The notes under the pieces: generated by a model | Told to the model about the DNA's origin: nothing | Seen by the model: only the letters and a program-made list of their open reading frames with translations | The model's database searches: none | In this document: one piece after another, positions 49,716 through 61,711 of the stretch | Numbering within the stretch: the stretch's first letter is position 1 | Layout of the letters: each line of letters begins with the position of its first letter | Assembly: GCF_001761485.1 (NCBI RefSeq) | Contig: NC_090772.1 | Span: forward strand, 186,001-250,000 | Direction of reading: 5' to 3' | DNA: 64,000 nt | Source of the DNA: Yarrowia lipolytica | Taxonomy: Eukaryota; Ascomycota; Dipodascomycetes; Dipodascales | Made by a program: the position numbers and the translations under genes

Positions 49716-49788
49716 TACATTGGCAGCACGGAAGAGTAGTCCGCACAATTACTTGTAGAGAAAATGGGACTCGTAGCTGCTCATTCGT

Positions 49789-49824
49789 AAGTGTTCACCC
49801 AAGTGTTCACCCAAGTGTTCACCC
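49789..49824. repeat. Tandem repeat, three identical 12-bp units
   Basis: AAGTGTTCACCC occurs three times head to tail without a change, followed by AAGTAC. Confidence 0.92.
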
Positions 49825-51470
49825 AAGTACAGTACTCACTCGTAACCACACCTCCCTCTGAGCCTCGACCCCTTTCAACCTCACACAACCACAACCCGAT
49901 TCCACACCATGCTATTATAATTCCGGAACCTTTTCTCTGGCCAAGGAGTCGTAAAAAGTGTGGCTTAGTAACGGCTGATGGTGCCAAGATTCCATCAAAA
50001 TTTACACCATCAAGATTTCTCGGATTTTCGCCTCTCACCACGGGTATTGCTTTTTTGTCCCTATCAGAGTTTGAGAGTTAATGTTGAAAAATGGACGAAA
50101 AACGGAGAACCGAGAAAAGGGGCTAGTAGAGGATGAAAAGGAAACCGGAGGGGGTTTTAGCAGCCCAACGGAAGCCCTATTTCGCTCAAAACCCGCTCAA
50201 ATCCGCTCAAAGAACGCTCCGTTACACGCCCCAGGCTCTCTCTCCCAGAAGACAATGACCCATTTGCATCTGCATCAGTTTTAATCTAAATACTGCCAGC
50301 CAGTCGATGAGCAAAGTCTCTGTCACCAAAGACCAAAGGCCAAAGACCAACAAAGTAAACACGAAAAAGCGAATGCCAACCAAAGTAAATGACAAATCAT
50401 GATTTATGTCACGTGACCCGGGGGGAGGGAGTTCGTGGACGACTGTCACTCACATGAGATTTTGGCCCATCTGTTAGACCCAACTGAAACCAGAACAATA
50501 CTTGTACATAACATACCACCACTAATGTCGGACATGGTAGAGCCGCTAATTAACAGCTATTAAACCCGTTTATCTCCGCAAGTCCGCGATATATACACGC
50601 CATTCCGAAGTCCTCGAATAACCCGGAACTCCGCTGTTTCACTACCGCTCCTTGTAGTTAGCCCAAGGCAGATCTTCTATGTTTAGCAGCATTTTTCACT
50701 CTAGTCCTTACCAGCTGGCTAGTGTCAGCTATTTTGGACTCATCACGAGGATCCATTAGCACCGACTAATTTAGTCGAAAGGGGACCTGATGAGCTATTA
50801 ATTTTAGGGAAGGAGAGAAGGAAGGGTGATTCAAACGAGTGTTCAGCGAGTGTTCAACGGTGTTTCAGGAGGTTTGGTTTTTTGGGTGTGTTTTAATTGA
50901 GGATTTGTTAAGTATAAAAGTCAGCTGGGGGTTCATTCCAGGTGTTCCGTTAATAGTAGAAGGCCAAAAACATGTGAAATTGATAGCTAAACATCTTATT
51001 ACCAACTAATTTGCAGCAATAAATATGCCTTTTCTACTCGGATGACGGGAGTTACTGCAAATCAAACATTTTTAATGCCCAATTATACTTGAAACTTTGT
51101 GAATGTCTGGGATAAGCTTGGAGTAATTCTAAGGAAACTTGTCGAGTCGTCTCCAGCTGACCTGGAAGTGAACGTCACGCTGTCATGCAATGTCTCATTG
51201 TGACCGCGAAAGAATAAAAACAACAATTGCAAGATACAACATATAGATTTACTTGTCCAAGAGCTCGAAAATACCAGAGAGCGCAGAATGTCTAGGTTCT
51301 ACTGAAGTACCTTGTACGGTATGTACAGTAGTGATAAGGAAACCAATCTGTATGGAGAAGCCATTCAGGAGTGATACAAAGAGACAAAAAGACCGATGAT
51401 CTGCATATCAATGGTCCCGTGATCACGGGTGCAAACCAGTACCCTCCTCACCACAGACTACTCAAAGATG

Positions 51471-51506
51471 TGGTCTGCTCCGAAACGGTGGTCTGCTCCG
51501 AAACGG
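51471..51506. repeat. Tandem duplication of an 18-bp unit
   Basis: TGGTCTGCTCCGAAACGG is present twice in direct succession without change. Confidence 0.9.
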
Positions 51507-52004
51507 AGGCTTCAAAAACACCAATTTGTAGGCTCAAACTGATGGCCTCGGTGAGCTGAATCTCATGATGCCATTTTTTTCCACTGTAGCGTCAGTGTCG
51601 GGAGAGTTGTGTAGAAAAAAAGCAGATCGTTGAAATTAAGGTGGAAATCAACAAAAGGTTCAACTAAATCCAATATATCAACAAAACCCAACTAACATCA
51701 TATTTCGAGGCAAGAAAGCAGGACGAGTGATAACAACGACAGTAGAAGAACCGCTCAAGTCAGAACGACACATTGTTCGCTAAAACTCAACGTTGGACGG
51801 CTCAAAGAGTGCACTAAAACGAATCCCGACATCCCAGGACAGTCACAAGTGCACCAGTACGCTTGCACAAGAATTCGAAACATCACTCATTATCATCAAG
51901 TATATACAAAAAGAGTTGTAGCCAATTACTGGCTCACAACGTTGTTAAGCCATTTGTAGGCCCACAGCCCACCGCAGCCGTTTGCCACGCTCGTGACGGC
52001 TCGA

Positions 52005-53117
52005 TTACTGCTTACCAACCCGGTGGCATTCCTCCAAAAACCACCCAACCTGCTCGGGGTCCATCATAGGCTGAGTACCGTGACCAAAGTTGATAATGTA
52101 ATTCTGCTTTCCACCTCCAAAGCCGGCAATCATCTCCTCGACCTTCTTGGTGATCATTTCTCGGGATCCGTAGATGACGCCGGGGTCCAGGTTACCCTGC
52201 AGAGTGACTCGTCGGTCTCCCACGACCTTAACGGCCTCGGCGGGGTCCCAGGACGAGTCCAGCGAGATTACGTCGTAGCCTAGATCACAGCATGCGTCCA
52301 GAGCGTACCACGAGTTTCGAGGGAAGAAGACCATAGGAACATCGTGTTCCTTGCGGTCGTACTCATCTCCAGCAAGCTCCTTGACACGGGCAGGCACCTT
52401 GTCTCGGATCTGCTTGACGTAAGGAAGCGAGTAGAGCTTGAACTCGGCGGGGGTAAGCTCACCACCGGTGCTCTCAAACACCTGTAGAAGCTGGGCGCCT
52501 GCAATCACCTGATGAGCCAGGTAGTCCACAGCGACATCGGTGATTCGCTGCAGGACCTCGTGGCATTCCTCGGGGTACTTGTACAGCCACTCCTTGGTCC
52601 ACTTGTGCATTCGGGACGATCCGCCCTCCAGCATGTAAGCCAGCAGAGTGAAGGGAGCACCCACAAAGCCAAACAGGGGGACTCGTCCGTCGAGCTGATG
52701 ACGTGTCAGAGTGATGGCGTCCAGTGACCATCCGAGGCAGTCCTTAATGACCACCTCACTGCTCTTCTTCAGTCTTTTGATGTCCTCAGGAGTTCGGAGA
52801 GGCTCGGGGAAGTGGGGGCCCACCTTGTCCACCATTTCGACCGTCATTCCGAGAGCCTGGGGGATCACCAGGATGTCGTTGAAGATGATGGCCACGTCAA
52901 TGAGCCCGGGGAAGTGCTCAATGGGCTGAATTGTAATCTCAGCGGCGATCTTGGGGTCTCGACAGGTCTCGAAAAAATCTCGCTTACCTTTGACAACATG
53001 GTACTCGGGGAGATATCGACCAGCCTGACGCATCATCCACACGGGAGGCCGCTCAACTTTTTCGCCGCGGGCAGCTCGCAGAATCAGATCGTTTTTCAAG
53101 GCAGGAAACTTGGTCAT
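52005..53117 (-). CDS. HEM12: Uroporphyrinogen decarboxylase
   Basis: A 370-residue cytosolic enzyme that removes four carboxyl groups from uroporphyrinogen III to give coproporphyrinogen III in haem synthesis. Signature 1 ([16 protein letters not shown], about residues 24-39) carries the substrate-binding Arg residues. [15 protein letters not shown] has the essential Asp that coordinates the pyrrole nitrogens, and [17 protein letters not shown] is signature 2. The C-terminal [11 protein letters not shown] and [13 protein letters not shown] are conserved, the latter normally reading NLGHG. Length is that of S. cerevisiae Hem12 (362). The ATG has a CACA context. Confidence 0.97.
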   Translation of the reverse strand: MTKFPALKNDLILRAARGEKVERPPVWMMRQAGRYLPEYHVVKGKRDFFETCRDPKIAAEITIQPIEHFPGLIDVAIIFNDILVIPQALGMTVEMVDKVGPHFPEPLRTPEDIKRLKKSSEVVIKDCLGWSLDAITLTRHQLDGRVPLFGFVGAPFTLLAYMLEGGSSRMHKWTKEWLYKYPEECHEVLQRITDVAVDYLAHQVIAGAQLLQVFESTGGELTPAEFKLYSLPYVKQIRDKVPARVKELAGDEYDRKEHDVPMVFFPRNSWYALDACCDLGYDVISLDSSWDPAEAVKVVGDRRVTLQGNLDPGVIYGSREMITKKVEEMIAGFGGGKQNYIINFGHGTQPMMDPEQVGWFLEECHRVGKQ

Positions 53118-54290
53118 TGTGATGTTTGGTAGTGGTGATAAGTGGTGGTGGGATCAAGGTTGTTTTAACCTGTTAGTCTCCAGGGTTAGGGTGCAGTGGG
53201 GACGTAAAAGGTCAGGGATAGTTTGCGAAGGGGAGGAGTTAGAGTGGATTTATGGGTATCAACTTGATCAAGCAAGCCGTGTGATTCTCGTACCAGTCTT
53301 ATTTTACCAATATATCCATTATTCTACTCGTTTGTAAAAGCCGTTCTGAAGCAACTTTTGAAATAGCCTTCGAACTGGGTAAGGGGTGGAGCCTGAGATC
53401 TTCACATGCGGCGGTGAATCCAGTGGAGATGTTGCAAGTGGCTAGCCTGAGCGGGGACGCACGTGACATGCTGGCTACGAGACGAATTTATTAACTAATA
53501 TGTCTCTCCTCGTCACGTCACGTGACCCGCCCCGTGGCTGTCTACATCTCCTTCTCTTCCGATCAATGCTGCAGCTCCAAGGTTCACCGATCGGGGTTTG
53601 ATGAGAGATGCAGCATCTGTTGGAGATCAGTCATGTGACTCGGGGATTGTATTGGATTAGTCAGCTAGAACAGTGGGGTCACGTGGAGTATTGGATTGGT
53701 GCTTGTGATATCCGTGATGGTGCTACACTACAGTATGTCCTGTACTTGTAGTTACTTGTACATACTAAGAGGTATGGAACTTTTCAGGTTATGAGTGACA
53801 AATGAGACCAACTGGTTATGACATGGACATAATGTGATAGGGTGTGTCAATAGTACCTAAATGAGACCCTCTAATTGTCTCTTTCCCTGGTCGGGTTTTA
53901 TGATGATCCAGATAGTTCTTCAAGCTAAGTGTATGTTCCAACAGAATTGTCGCTAATTTGTTAGTTATAGTTGATAAATAATAGATAATTGTAATCGGTA
54001 AAAATAGCTCATTTTTTTCGGCGAAAAGTCATGAAAATGGAATTGGAGCTATTTGAGTGAGTTTGGGAACACATAAAACCACTTTAATAAGGCAGAAAAA
54101 TGCTTCCAACATGTTTTTATGAACCCACATCTATGTCCATTGCCACTATGAATTGCTACATATCCAGCCCTAACCCATGCATAAAAGTCTAAAAAAATAT
54201 CTGCAAGTGTGACCAAAGGGTATCATACAAAAATATTAGAGGAGCGCACAACTTGACGTACAACCAACTACACTGATACTAAGAAAGACA
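53118..54290. promoter_or_regulatory. Divergent region between HEM12 and SQT1 with CACGTG sites
   Basis: It contains the palindrome TCACGTGA at 53518-53525, further ACGTGAC at about 53461 and TCACGTGG at about 53679. These are candidate bHLH sites for HEM12. The SQT1 side is AT-rich with little structure. No gene is seen. Confidence 0.5.
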
Positions 54291-55601
54291 ATGAGTGTAA
54301 ACAACCATCTAGGAGACCAGATCGACGCGCAGGCATCGCACGACCAGGATAACCAGAACGACATCTACATTGACGAATCTGAAATCGCCGATGTTGTTCC
54401 CGATTCCAACGAGCCTGAGCCCGAAGAGGACGATGACGATATGGAGGGTCTCGACGAGGGCATGGAGGACGACGGAGAGCAGGGCGAGGGCGAGGAGCGA
54501 ATCGAGGTTGATATGCGAAACAATGCCGTGGCCTGGTTCGACAAACATGAGGACTCTGTGTTCCGAGTGATTGCACACCCCTCGGTGCCTCTGGTTGTGT
54601 CTGGAGGTGGCGACAACTGTGGATACATGTGGACCAGCAATTCCAACGAACCAAAGCTGGTGACCAAACTGGACGGTCACAAGGAGAGTGTGACCGATGG
54701 AGGCTTCACTGCCGACGGTACTTTTCTGGTGACTTCAGATATGGCTGGATGTGTCAAGTTGTTCCACGGCACTAACAAGTTCCAAAAATGGACCGAAATT
54801 GACTCGATCCAGGAGGTTGAGGAAGTCGTGTGGACCAAGGTGCATCCCGAGCAGAACATTGTGGCCTTTGGAGCCACCGACGGCTCCGTTTGGGTCTACT
54901 CCATTGAGGACACTGGCTTCGTGTCCATGACTGTGCTGAACGGTCACTCTGGCTGCTGCACTGTTGGCACCTGGGTTCTGGCCGACGACAAGGACTCTCT
55001 GACTCTTGTTACCGGCTCAGACGACGGATCCATCGTCAACTGGAATGTCTACAACTCCGTGGCCAACTACACTCTTTCTGCCACTCTGTTCAAGGGCCCC
55101 GACGTCTGGGTGTCCATGGCCGAGGACCCTACCAAGAAGACTTTGGCCGCTGGAGCTGCCGACGGCAAACTCGTATTGTTCAAGATTGACGGAGGTCAGC
55201 TCATTGAGACCATCAACACTTGCTCTACCAAGATGGAGGACGGAGAGCGGTCTGTGGAGGCTCTGTCCTGGTGCAAGAGCATGAAACTGCTGGCCGCTGG
55301 AACCACTTCTGGTCAGATTATGCTCTACGACACAAACACCTGGCGTCTGCGAAAGATCCTCGTCATGGGAGACGCCGTCACCTGGCTGCAGTTTATCGAG
55401 GATACTCCCGTGCTGGTGGCTGGTGCTATGGACGGAGTTATTCGACGATTCGACGCTCGAAACGGTGACGAGATGTGGGTTGGACGAGGACATAACATGG
55501 GTGTCTTGGATATGGCTGTTACTAGCCAGGGTAAGCTGGTTACTGCGGGTGACGAGGGTGTTTGTTTGGTTTTTGACGAGACCAGCGAGAGTCTCCCTTA
55601 G
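54291..55601 (+). CDS. SQT1: WD40 ribosome-assembly chaperone Sqt1
   Basis: A 436-residue protein with an acidic Asp/Glu-rich N-terminus (about 27-75) and seven to eight WD-type repeats. Recognisable ones include HEDSVFRVIAHPSVPLVVSG with YMWTSNS, LDGHKESVTDGGF with VKLFHG, VWVYSIEDTG, LNGHSGCCTVGTW with IVNWNV, and IRRFDARNG. The order and the acidic tail match Sqt1 (AAMP in animals), the dedicated chaperone that binds the N-terminus of nascent Rpl10/uL16 and delivers it to the 60S subunit. Length equals yeast Sqt1 (431). Confidence 0.9.
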   Translation: MSVNNHLGDQIDAQASHDQDNQNDIYIDESEIADVVPDSNEPEPEEDDDDMEGLDEGMEDDGEQGEGEERIEVDMRNNAVAWFDKHEDSVFRVIAHPSVPLVVSGGGDNCGYMWTSNSNEPKLVTKLDGHKESVTDGGFTADGTFLVTSDMAGCVKLFHGTNKFQKWTEIDSIQEVEEVVWTKVHPEQNIVAFGATDGSVWVYSIEDTGFVSMTVLNGHSGCCTVGTWVLADDKDSLTLVTGSDDGSIVNWNVYNSVANYTLSATLFKGPDVWVSMAEDPTKKTLAAGAADGKLVLFKIDGGQLIETINTCSTKMEDGERSVEALSWCKSMKLLAAGTTSGQIMLYDTNTWRLRKILVMGDAVTWLQFIEDTPVLVAGAMDGVIRRFDARNGDEMWVGRGHNMGVLDMAVTSQGKLVTAGDEGVCLVFDETSESLP

Positions 55602-58174
55602 ACAAGAGCGAGATGAGTGAACCGCGACTGCAAATAGCGACAGCTAACAGCGAACAGCGAACGAATTTCTGCTGTAGGAGTCAATTGACCGCTACAAATT
55701 GATCAGTTGGCATGTGTTGATAACATCTGCTACAGTCAACCGTGTACACCAATCAAAAACTCCAGCACTCGGAACTCGTCAAGAGCCGTGCATTAATAGC
55801 TTGGAAAAGCTTTCCTATAGATGAATTAACTATGATACAACAGTGTCCAGCGTAGGACGAATGACGATATATATACTAGGAGGAGCACACACATACTACG
55901 CTGAAGGTATATCACGGGGTATTGGAGTAGGATATTGGATCGAAGTCACGTGAGTTATTTAGGTCACATGACAGTTGACGTAGAGGTCGCATGGCTGATA
56001 TTGTTTCTTCTGGACATGTTCATGATTCTTGACTCGTTGACAATAGTAAGGCGAGATGGCTACCCGACTTCCCCCGTGGTGCTTATATAAGTCTACAAGA
56101 ACATATCGTAGTAAAGCGAGGAACGTCATAGACATTCTCAATGATAATGGCGTACCTGTGTAGCTAGACCCCTACACCAAAGGGAACTTGCCAATTGCCG
56201 TTCCACAGTCCAAGGGAATTTGGGAAGTCTCTTGCCATTGTGTGAAGAGCTCGTGAAAGCAAACATGATGCCAGTCAGATAAGTCAGATACGCTCCAGGG
56301 CCCCACCCACAGTTGCCACCTTTCAACCTGGTGAATCAAGTTGCAATTCCCGCCTATCTGGTTTTACCACTTAGTGACAGTGTATCGGGTCTGACAGTTT
56401 GGAGCAACTAGGCCAAGTCCTCAAGCAGGACTCCAGAACCAACTCATCTCCTGAGTTTCTGGAGTTGTTTTCGACGACATGACGGGGCTGATAAAACTAG
56501 AACCACTCTAGCAGCTTCCTGAAGTGGTTCCACGCGTGACTGGTAAGACCTAGAAAGCTTCTGACAGTGACTTGACTCTGGTGGAAGTGTGTAGACGAGC
56601 AAAGAGCCTACCAAACAAATAACGTCGATGTTAGGCATGTTATGACCAAACGTGGCGAATTAGCTGGTCTGCAGTCTACAGTAACCTCAGTGCACAGCCG
56701 AGGAGATCATGTCTCGAAGGGTCAAGGAGAGTTTGACCTACTTGTACTGCTGAGACACAGATCGGGGAGTTAATAGTTCCAAGTCTACAAGTACATGTAT
56801 CATCGCTGTGTTGGTACAATAGCGCTTTTAGTCAGAATAAAACTGTGTACGAGTATGTACAGTATTACTAAGCGTACGGCATGTACTTACTGTACGGTAC
56901 TCTTACTAGAATCAGCACCCACTATACCATCATGTCTAACCACCAACTGCAAAACACCTCAACAACTTGTACAATTGAAAGCAACCCGACTCGTAACTAC
57001 TTTAGATAAACCACTCAGCCAAAACCACTCCACTATGCCCGCCTCAACTTGTACATGCGTGTCTCATCTGCACGCTCCTTCTGTTCGAAAGCAACCACTG
57101 AAAACTGCATAAACGATTTATTGCTTGCCTTCGTCGGGTGGAGCGTTTCGCAGACCAAGCTAACCAAGCGGCTCACGTGGAGTCACATGATTATGAGACC
57201 ACCATCCCCTGAGACCTTTTTCCACTGGATCTGAGGCATCGTTTCAGGCTTAACTTTGGGGACCAATTACGTTGCTGAGTTTGATTTTTTTTAACTCCGA
57301 CAAGTCCGACAAGTGTCAGTGTGGATTGTGGGCGATGTAGACAACATGTTGCAATTCTGACTGGATAGAAAAGTTCCCTGGGCGCGGGGGATTCTGTCAG
57401 TACCATAATACTTCGCCTTCGCGGCCGCTAGCGTCACAAATGAGCTACACATGTCATCTGCATGCCAAGCGATGGGGTACATGATTGACGAGATACCTTT
57501 TGCGAAGATAGACCGATGGATAGACCCCTGGACTGGAGGAAATTCAGATTCGATTTTGCAACGGGCTCGGACGATCAACTTTGTGCACACTGAAGTTTTA
57601 GAGCGTTTTTCTTCACAGGTTTAAGCTGTGGTAACTACAGTACAAGTAGACACTATACAGACGATGCCTGGGACTTACAAGTACTAGAGGACAGCACTAG
57701 TGGGTTTGCCGGTGCTAAAACTGGGGGCGCAGAGGGAGAGGGAGAGAGAGAGAGAGAGGGGAGTGGTACCTCCAACTAGATATCAGCCCGAAATCACCAC
57801 TTTTCTACCTCAATCACCTCAATCACCTCACCTCCATTTTTGATCAAAATACCGCAACCTTTCAAACAAGGTTTCTTTTGCTGCACTTTACCCGTGTGCC
57901 AGCCCCCTCCTTTGAGACTCAATCTCCAGACCCTTTCTGATCTCAGGTGCGACTTCCAGCCCACGCTATTGACTCGAGACACTTGTTCCACCGCTTGTTT
58001 TTGCCCCGAATACCGCATCCGAGCCCGCACTTGATCTGTACTGCTCTCTCATCGCATCTGTCATACGTCCACGCCTGCATCACCGTCCACAGACTGCATC
58101 ACCAAAAGCCGGTCAAAAAGCCCGTCAAAAACCGCGAAAACCGCTGAAAACATCTCGCCTCACATAATTTCACC
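55602..58174. other. Intergenic region between SQT1 and the MGNCC gene
   Basis: About 2.6 kb without a supportable gene. A 99-codon minus-strand frame at 57291-57587 reads protein-like but has no ATG near its start. A GA repeat lies at 57732-57762 and several GTAC motifs at 56770-56910. The last 200 bases are CA/CT-rich, likely the leader of the next gene. Confidence 0.5.
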
Positions 58175-58768
58175 ATGGGAAACTGTTGCTCTATGGAAAA
58201 GTCGTCTAAAAAGGGCCCAATTGTAGCCACGCCGGCCACGGAGACCCAGGAGCCGAAACACAACCCGTTCGTGATCAGCGACACGGACCTGGTGGCCACC
58301 CGATCGCCCTCAGTAGCGGCCCACTCACTGTGTGGCTCCAACAACATTGCTGCAGGAGAGGGATTCAGTGGACACCCTATTTTGGAGGAGGATGACGACG
58401 AAGAGCTGGTGGATCAACCAAGAGGCCGATCGACAGGCGTCCAGACCCATGTTCCGGGCGGACCTGCTCCCAGAATTTCGATTGCAGACGCCGACGGATC
58501 CCCCAGACCCGCAGAAACGGCAGAGAACCACCCCCATCACCATCTAGGCATGTCCGAACGACTTTCTGGTATCTTCCATAGAAAGTCGGTCGATGGAAGA
58601 CCCCATTCGGGCTTGTTTAACGTGCCCAAGAAAAGCATGGACTCGGAGTACGACTCTGAGCCGGGAAATGACATGGCTCCCGTCATGCAGAGTATTGTGG
58701 TGGACACGGGAATCATGCCAGGCATTGGACAGGGATTGAAGGCGCAGAGCTCGAATCCGCAGAGATAG
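58175..58768 (+). CDS. Small lipid-anchored protein (MGNCC N-terminus), function unknown
   Basis: A 197-residue hydrophilic protein. MGNCCSMEKSSKK has Gly2 for N-myristoylation, Cys4 and Cys5 for palmitoylation and a following basic patch, as in proteins held at the plasma or vacuolar membrane (for example yeast Meh1/Ego1, Psr1 and Gpa1). The rest is low in hydrophobic residues and probably disordered. A His run (ENHPHHHLGMSERLSGIFHR) is followed by KSVDGRPHSGLFNVPKKSMDS, which offers two basic-Ser sites. No phosphatase or kinase domain is present, so a scaffold or adaptor is more likely. The ATG has a CACC context and Yarrowia-like codon bias, which makes the gene itself believable. Confidence 0.75.
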   Translation: MGNCCSMEKSSKKGPIVATPATETQEPKHNPFVISDTDLVATRSPSVAAHSLCGSNNIAAGEGFSGHPILEEDDDEELVDQPRGRSTGVQTHVPGGPAPRISIADADGSPRPAETAENHPHHHLGMSERLSGIFHRKSVDGRPHSGLFNVPKKSMDSEYDSEPGNDMAPVMQSIVVDTGIMPGIGQGLKAQSSNPQR

Positions 58769-59148
58769 ATGACGAGCGAGGTCCAGTATGAGTATTAGAC
58801 CTCGCCCAAAGGTTGTCAGCAGGAATTGAGCTGTTCACAGCACACCTGAGTCACTTGGGACCCTTACTACAGAAAAGTACTGTTGACTGAGCTCCGTTTT
58901 CGTGACAGCCATGGCTCTGTGGGCTTGAGCTTTGATCTACGTTGGGAGCTCAGCCTTTGCTCAAGTCCTACATCAGAGGCCGGCATCACTTCGCTGAGGG
59001 TAAGATAAAGTAGATGATAATGTATTTGTATTTAATGGTGTTTACTTGTAGAGCTAGGGGGGAGCGACTTGGGCTGTACAGTCATCGTGGGAAACGGTCG
59101 TGATCTGTGAGAGCTGAGGACTAACTAGTGGTTGCTGAGAGCTGTTGA
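58769..59148. other. 3' flank of the MGNCC gene
   Basis: About 380 bases with no open frame or structure of note. Confidence 0.5.
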
Positions 59149-59943
59149 TCTAGTGTTCACAGCTAGCACATTTAGGCCTGGACATAGTTCCATACAACTC
59201 CAAGGTAGTGCCAAATTCGTGTTCAATGCCGGTCCTCGTTGTCACATATGGTCCAGGTGCTAGCTCCATCATCGTATTCGATATGCTCTCTGACCAGAAA
59301 CTGCTTTTGTAATGTCTTGGAGTTGAACATTGTTTTGCTGAGAGACATCCTATCACAATTGTTGAAAGCCATGGATCAATTCCGATTGTAAAACATGTAC
59401 TCCTGAAACCGCATTCTCCAGCTCTCAGCCCCAGCGTCTCAGACCGACTATTCGGAGAGAACCACTACGGTACACAGTATTTTCAGTTGACCAATACCTG
59501 TCAGTCCAGATATACAATTCGGCTACGGGTTCATCCAAGAACTGCCCTTCTCAGTTTGTTCTTCAGCAGAGCGCTGGAAGACAGTGTACCCGGAGAAACC
59601 CGTCAGGTTCATCTCCACAGACGTTTCTAAATTGCCATGGGAGATTGTTGTTCAGCGATTATATACCCACCACCGTTGCAAGAGTAGACAGAACACACGC
59701 GTGACCTCTCCAGTTCAACTGATTGTCACTAACGCTTCGTTTGGCCGGACCTCTTATCTCTGAATTGCACCCCAGATCGAATCCTGGTCTGTCAATACTA
59801 TAGATTTCGCACATGCTCAGTAATCTCTCGTATGTTTGTTTTCCCTCTGAGATACCAACCATATCCTGTAGATCCTTTGATTGACTGACAAAACCAGCTG
59901 AAGTTGTTTTCATTCGCTCCACTCTAACCACCTTGGCCCTCAC
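59149..59943 (-). pseudogene. Possible decayed minus-strand coding region A, family unknown
   Basis: Several minus-strand pieces have protein-like composition: VERMKTTSAGFVSQSKDLQ (near 59910-59850), MNLTGFSGYTVFQRSAEEQ (near 59610-59550) and KTLQKQFLVREHIEYDDGA (near 59320-59265). They lie in succession on one strand but are not in one uninterrupted frame. The longest piece has no ATG at its beginning. It could be a decayed gene or a gene with unrecognised introns; chance is not excluded. Confidence 0.25.
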
Positions 59944-60533
59944 AACGATAGCTTCTAGTTCTAGTCTGATTTCTCAGTTGGGCTTTTTTTTTCTCTCCAG
60001 AAACATTTTCCCGTTCAATTCAATGTTTCCGCTCAATCTCGACATCCGTCGGCACCGTTTCGTTCAGTTTATTGCATCTCATCGCACATCTTCAAATCCA
60101 GACGCGTCTGCTAATTAGTTTCGCGATGCAACTGTAAGTGGCAGTGTGACAAACTCAATCTATGTGGGGGACTACAATTTCAGACACTTGATGAAGGGGT
60201 GAAAACAGGACGAAATGTCAGAAAAAAGAAAATTATTGCTCTTGAAACTTCAAAATACCATTTTATTTTATCACAAGTACTTCCTTCGGCTTTTCAAACC
60301 CCCTCCAAAACGACCAAAATTCCCCAATCTCCCCCACATAACAACGATTTTACAGAAAAGATTATATATATTAATTATTATTTATGTCACACTGCTGAAG
60401 TACGTACTGTACAGTATGTACATACTTGACATGCGCGACCACGAAACAAAACTTGCTAGCAAGCACTGACTTTATCTTACAGTACATCTCAGTGGACAAG
60501 ATTGTGGATGGGGTTTCTCTGAAATGCTCTTCA
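59944..60533. other. AT-rich intergenic stretch
   Basis: AT-rich sequence, including TTTTTTTTTC at 59985-59994 and ATATATATTAATTATTATTT at about 60363-60382, plus a GTACGTACTGTACAGTATGTAC dyad-rich segment near 60401-60422. No gene is seen. Confidence 0.5.
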
Positions 60534-61560
60534 CTCACTCGGTAGACTCCGTGTCAGAACGCGAGACAAGATCATCTGTGCTATATCCAGAGCGAGAGAA
60601 GAGGGTTTTTTGCCCGGACCGCTTGCTCTTCTCGTCAATCTGGACACTTGTTGGCTTCTTTACCCAAAGCATACCACACACTCAGAAGGATCTAATGCCT
60701 TTAAATCTCCCAAAGCTAGGCCGGATAGATGAACGTTGTGTTTTTTCCGATTATCGAGGCAGTAGCGAACGAACGAACGGTAAAATAATACCATCCTCTC
60801 CCTTAACACCCTTCACCAACGGGTTTTGTTCCTTCAACAGCTTCCAAACAACCTGATCTTGTTCTACATTTATTCCTACCGCCATAGTCCTAGCTTTCCG
60901 AGACCAGTAAAGCTCTGGAAATATTTCGAGCTGGACCAATTCCACACAGCCTCCATCATACTTGTCCTTCTCTGTATGACCATCTTAATTGCCAGATCCT
61001 TGCTCTGCTTCTGAAACAAAAAAATGCTTGTGGAGCTGTTGGTAGTTGTCACTAGGACACAGCTTTTCGTGCTCTTGTCTGAGCATTGAGACAGCTGAAA
61101 GCCTGGGGATCAAGCTGAGTTGTAAAGTGTCCTGTTGCTGGCTGATTCACCCAGCCCTACACCACAAGCGTTCGATCTACAAGTAGTTGCAATTCGACCA
61201 AACGTGCTTGGAACGTGTCAACATCCGGAAAAGTGTCGTTAATCGGTTTCGGGATTGAGCCAAAAAACAATATAATCGATCAGTAATGAAGTTGGGGTCC
61301 AGGTAGGCGAATGTGACTTTTGTTCAAGTACTTGTACAAGAATCAACAGTTTGGATCTTCATTTTTCGGACTCAAGCCCAACATGTCTCACACAGTTGAC
61401 CCTGTATCTACCGTCTGTTTAGTCTCTCCAAAAAGAGACAAGAACAATCGACTCTACGAGATTAGGTCCCGATAATTTGGGATATAGACACGAAAGTTGT
61501 CAAAAATAAGACCACATCATGATCAACACAGCTTCTGCTTTCAAATGAAATGGCGCTCAT
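60534..61560 (-). pseudogene. Possible decayed minus-strand coding region B, single frame, family unknown
   Basis: One minus-strand frame reads protein-like over about 1 kb, interrupted by roughly ten stops but apparently no frameshift. Characteristic pieces are FAYLDPNFITDRLYCFLAQS, LQLSLIPRLSAVSMLRQEHE, NVEQDQVVWKLLKEQNPLV and KKPTSVQIDEKSKRSGQKTL. The last is basic and Ser-rich, like a protein tail. An ATG opens the frame near 61560. I recognise no family. The regular spacing of Glu/Lys/Gln-rich and hydrophobic stretches is what makes it stand out from ordinary intergenic sequence. Confidence 0.35.
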
Positions 61561-61711
61561 TGCCTCGGCCTACAAGTACAGTATTGGTACGTTGCTCTCG
61601 GTCATGAGAGAATCATATATCAATGGATGGCCCAAATACGACATAACAAAAACAGATTGAGAGTTATAAAGAGATAAACCCGCAGAATCGGGAAAATCCG
61701 GCGAATCAACG

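Larger units (their letters stand above)
47882..52004. other. Gene-poor 4.1-kb region with several short tandem repeats
   Basis: No convincing gene. It contains four 14-bp units at 48241-48296, a GGTTGGT run at 48124-48152, an ATT microsatellite at 49685-49714, three 12-bp units AAGTGTTCACCC at 49789-49824, a double 18-bp unit at 51471-51506, and a TCACGTGAC site at about 50409. The last part is the 3' flank of HEM12. Confidence 0.6.

Noticed and set aside
49789-49824. Short regular repeats as a possible CRISPR-like array
   Set aside because: Head-to-tail units without spacers; ordinary minisatellite in a eukaryotic genome.
57291-57587. 99-codon minus-strand open frame with protein-like composition
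   Set aside because: No ATG near its beginning, no known motif, and only one piece, so chance cannot be excluded.
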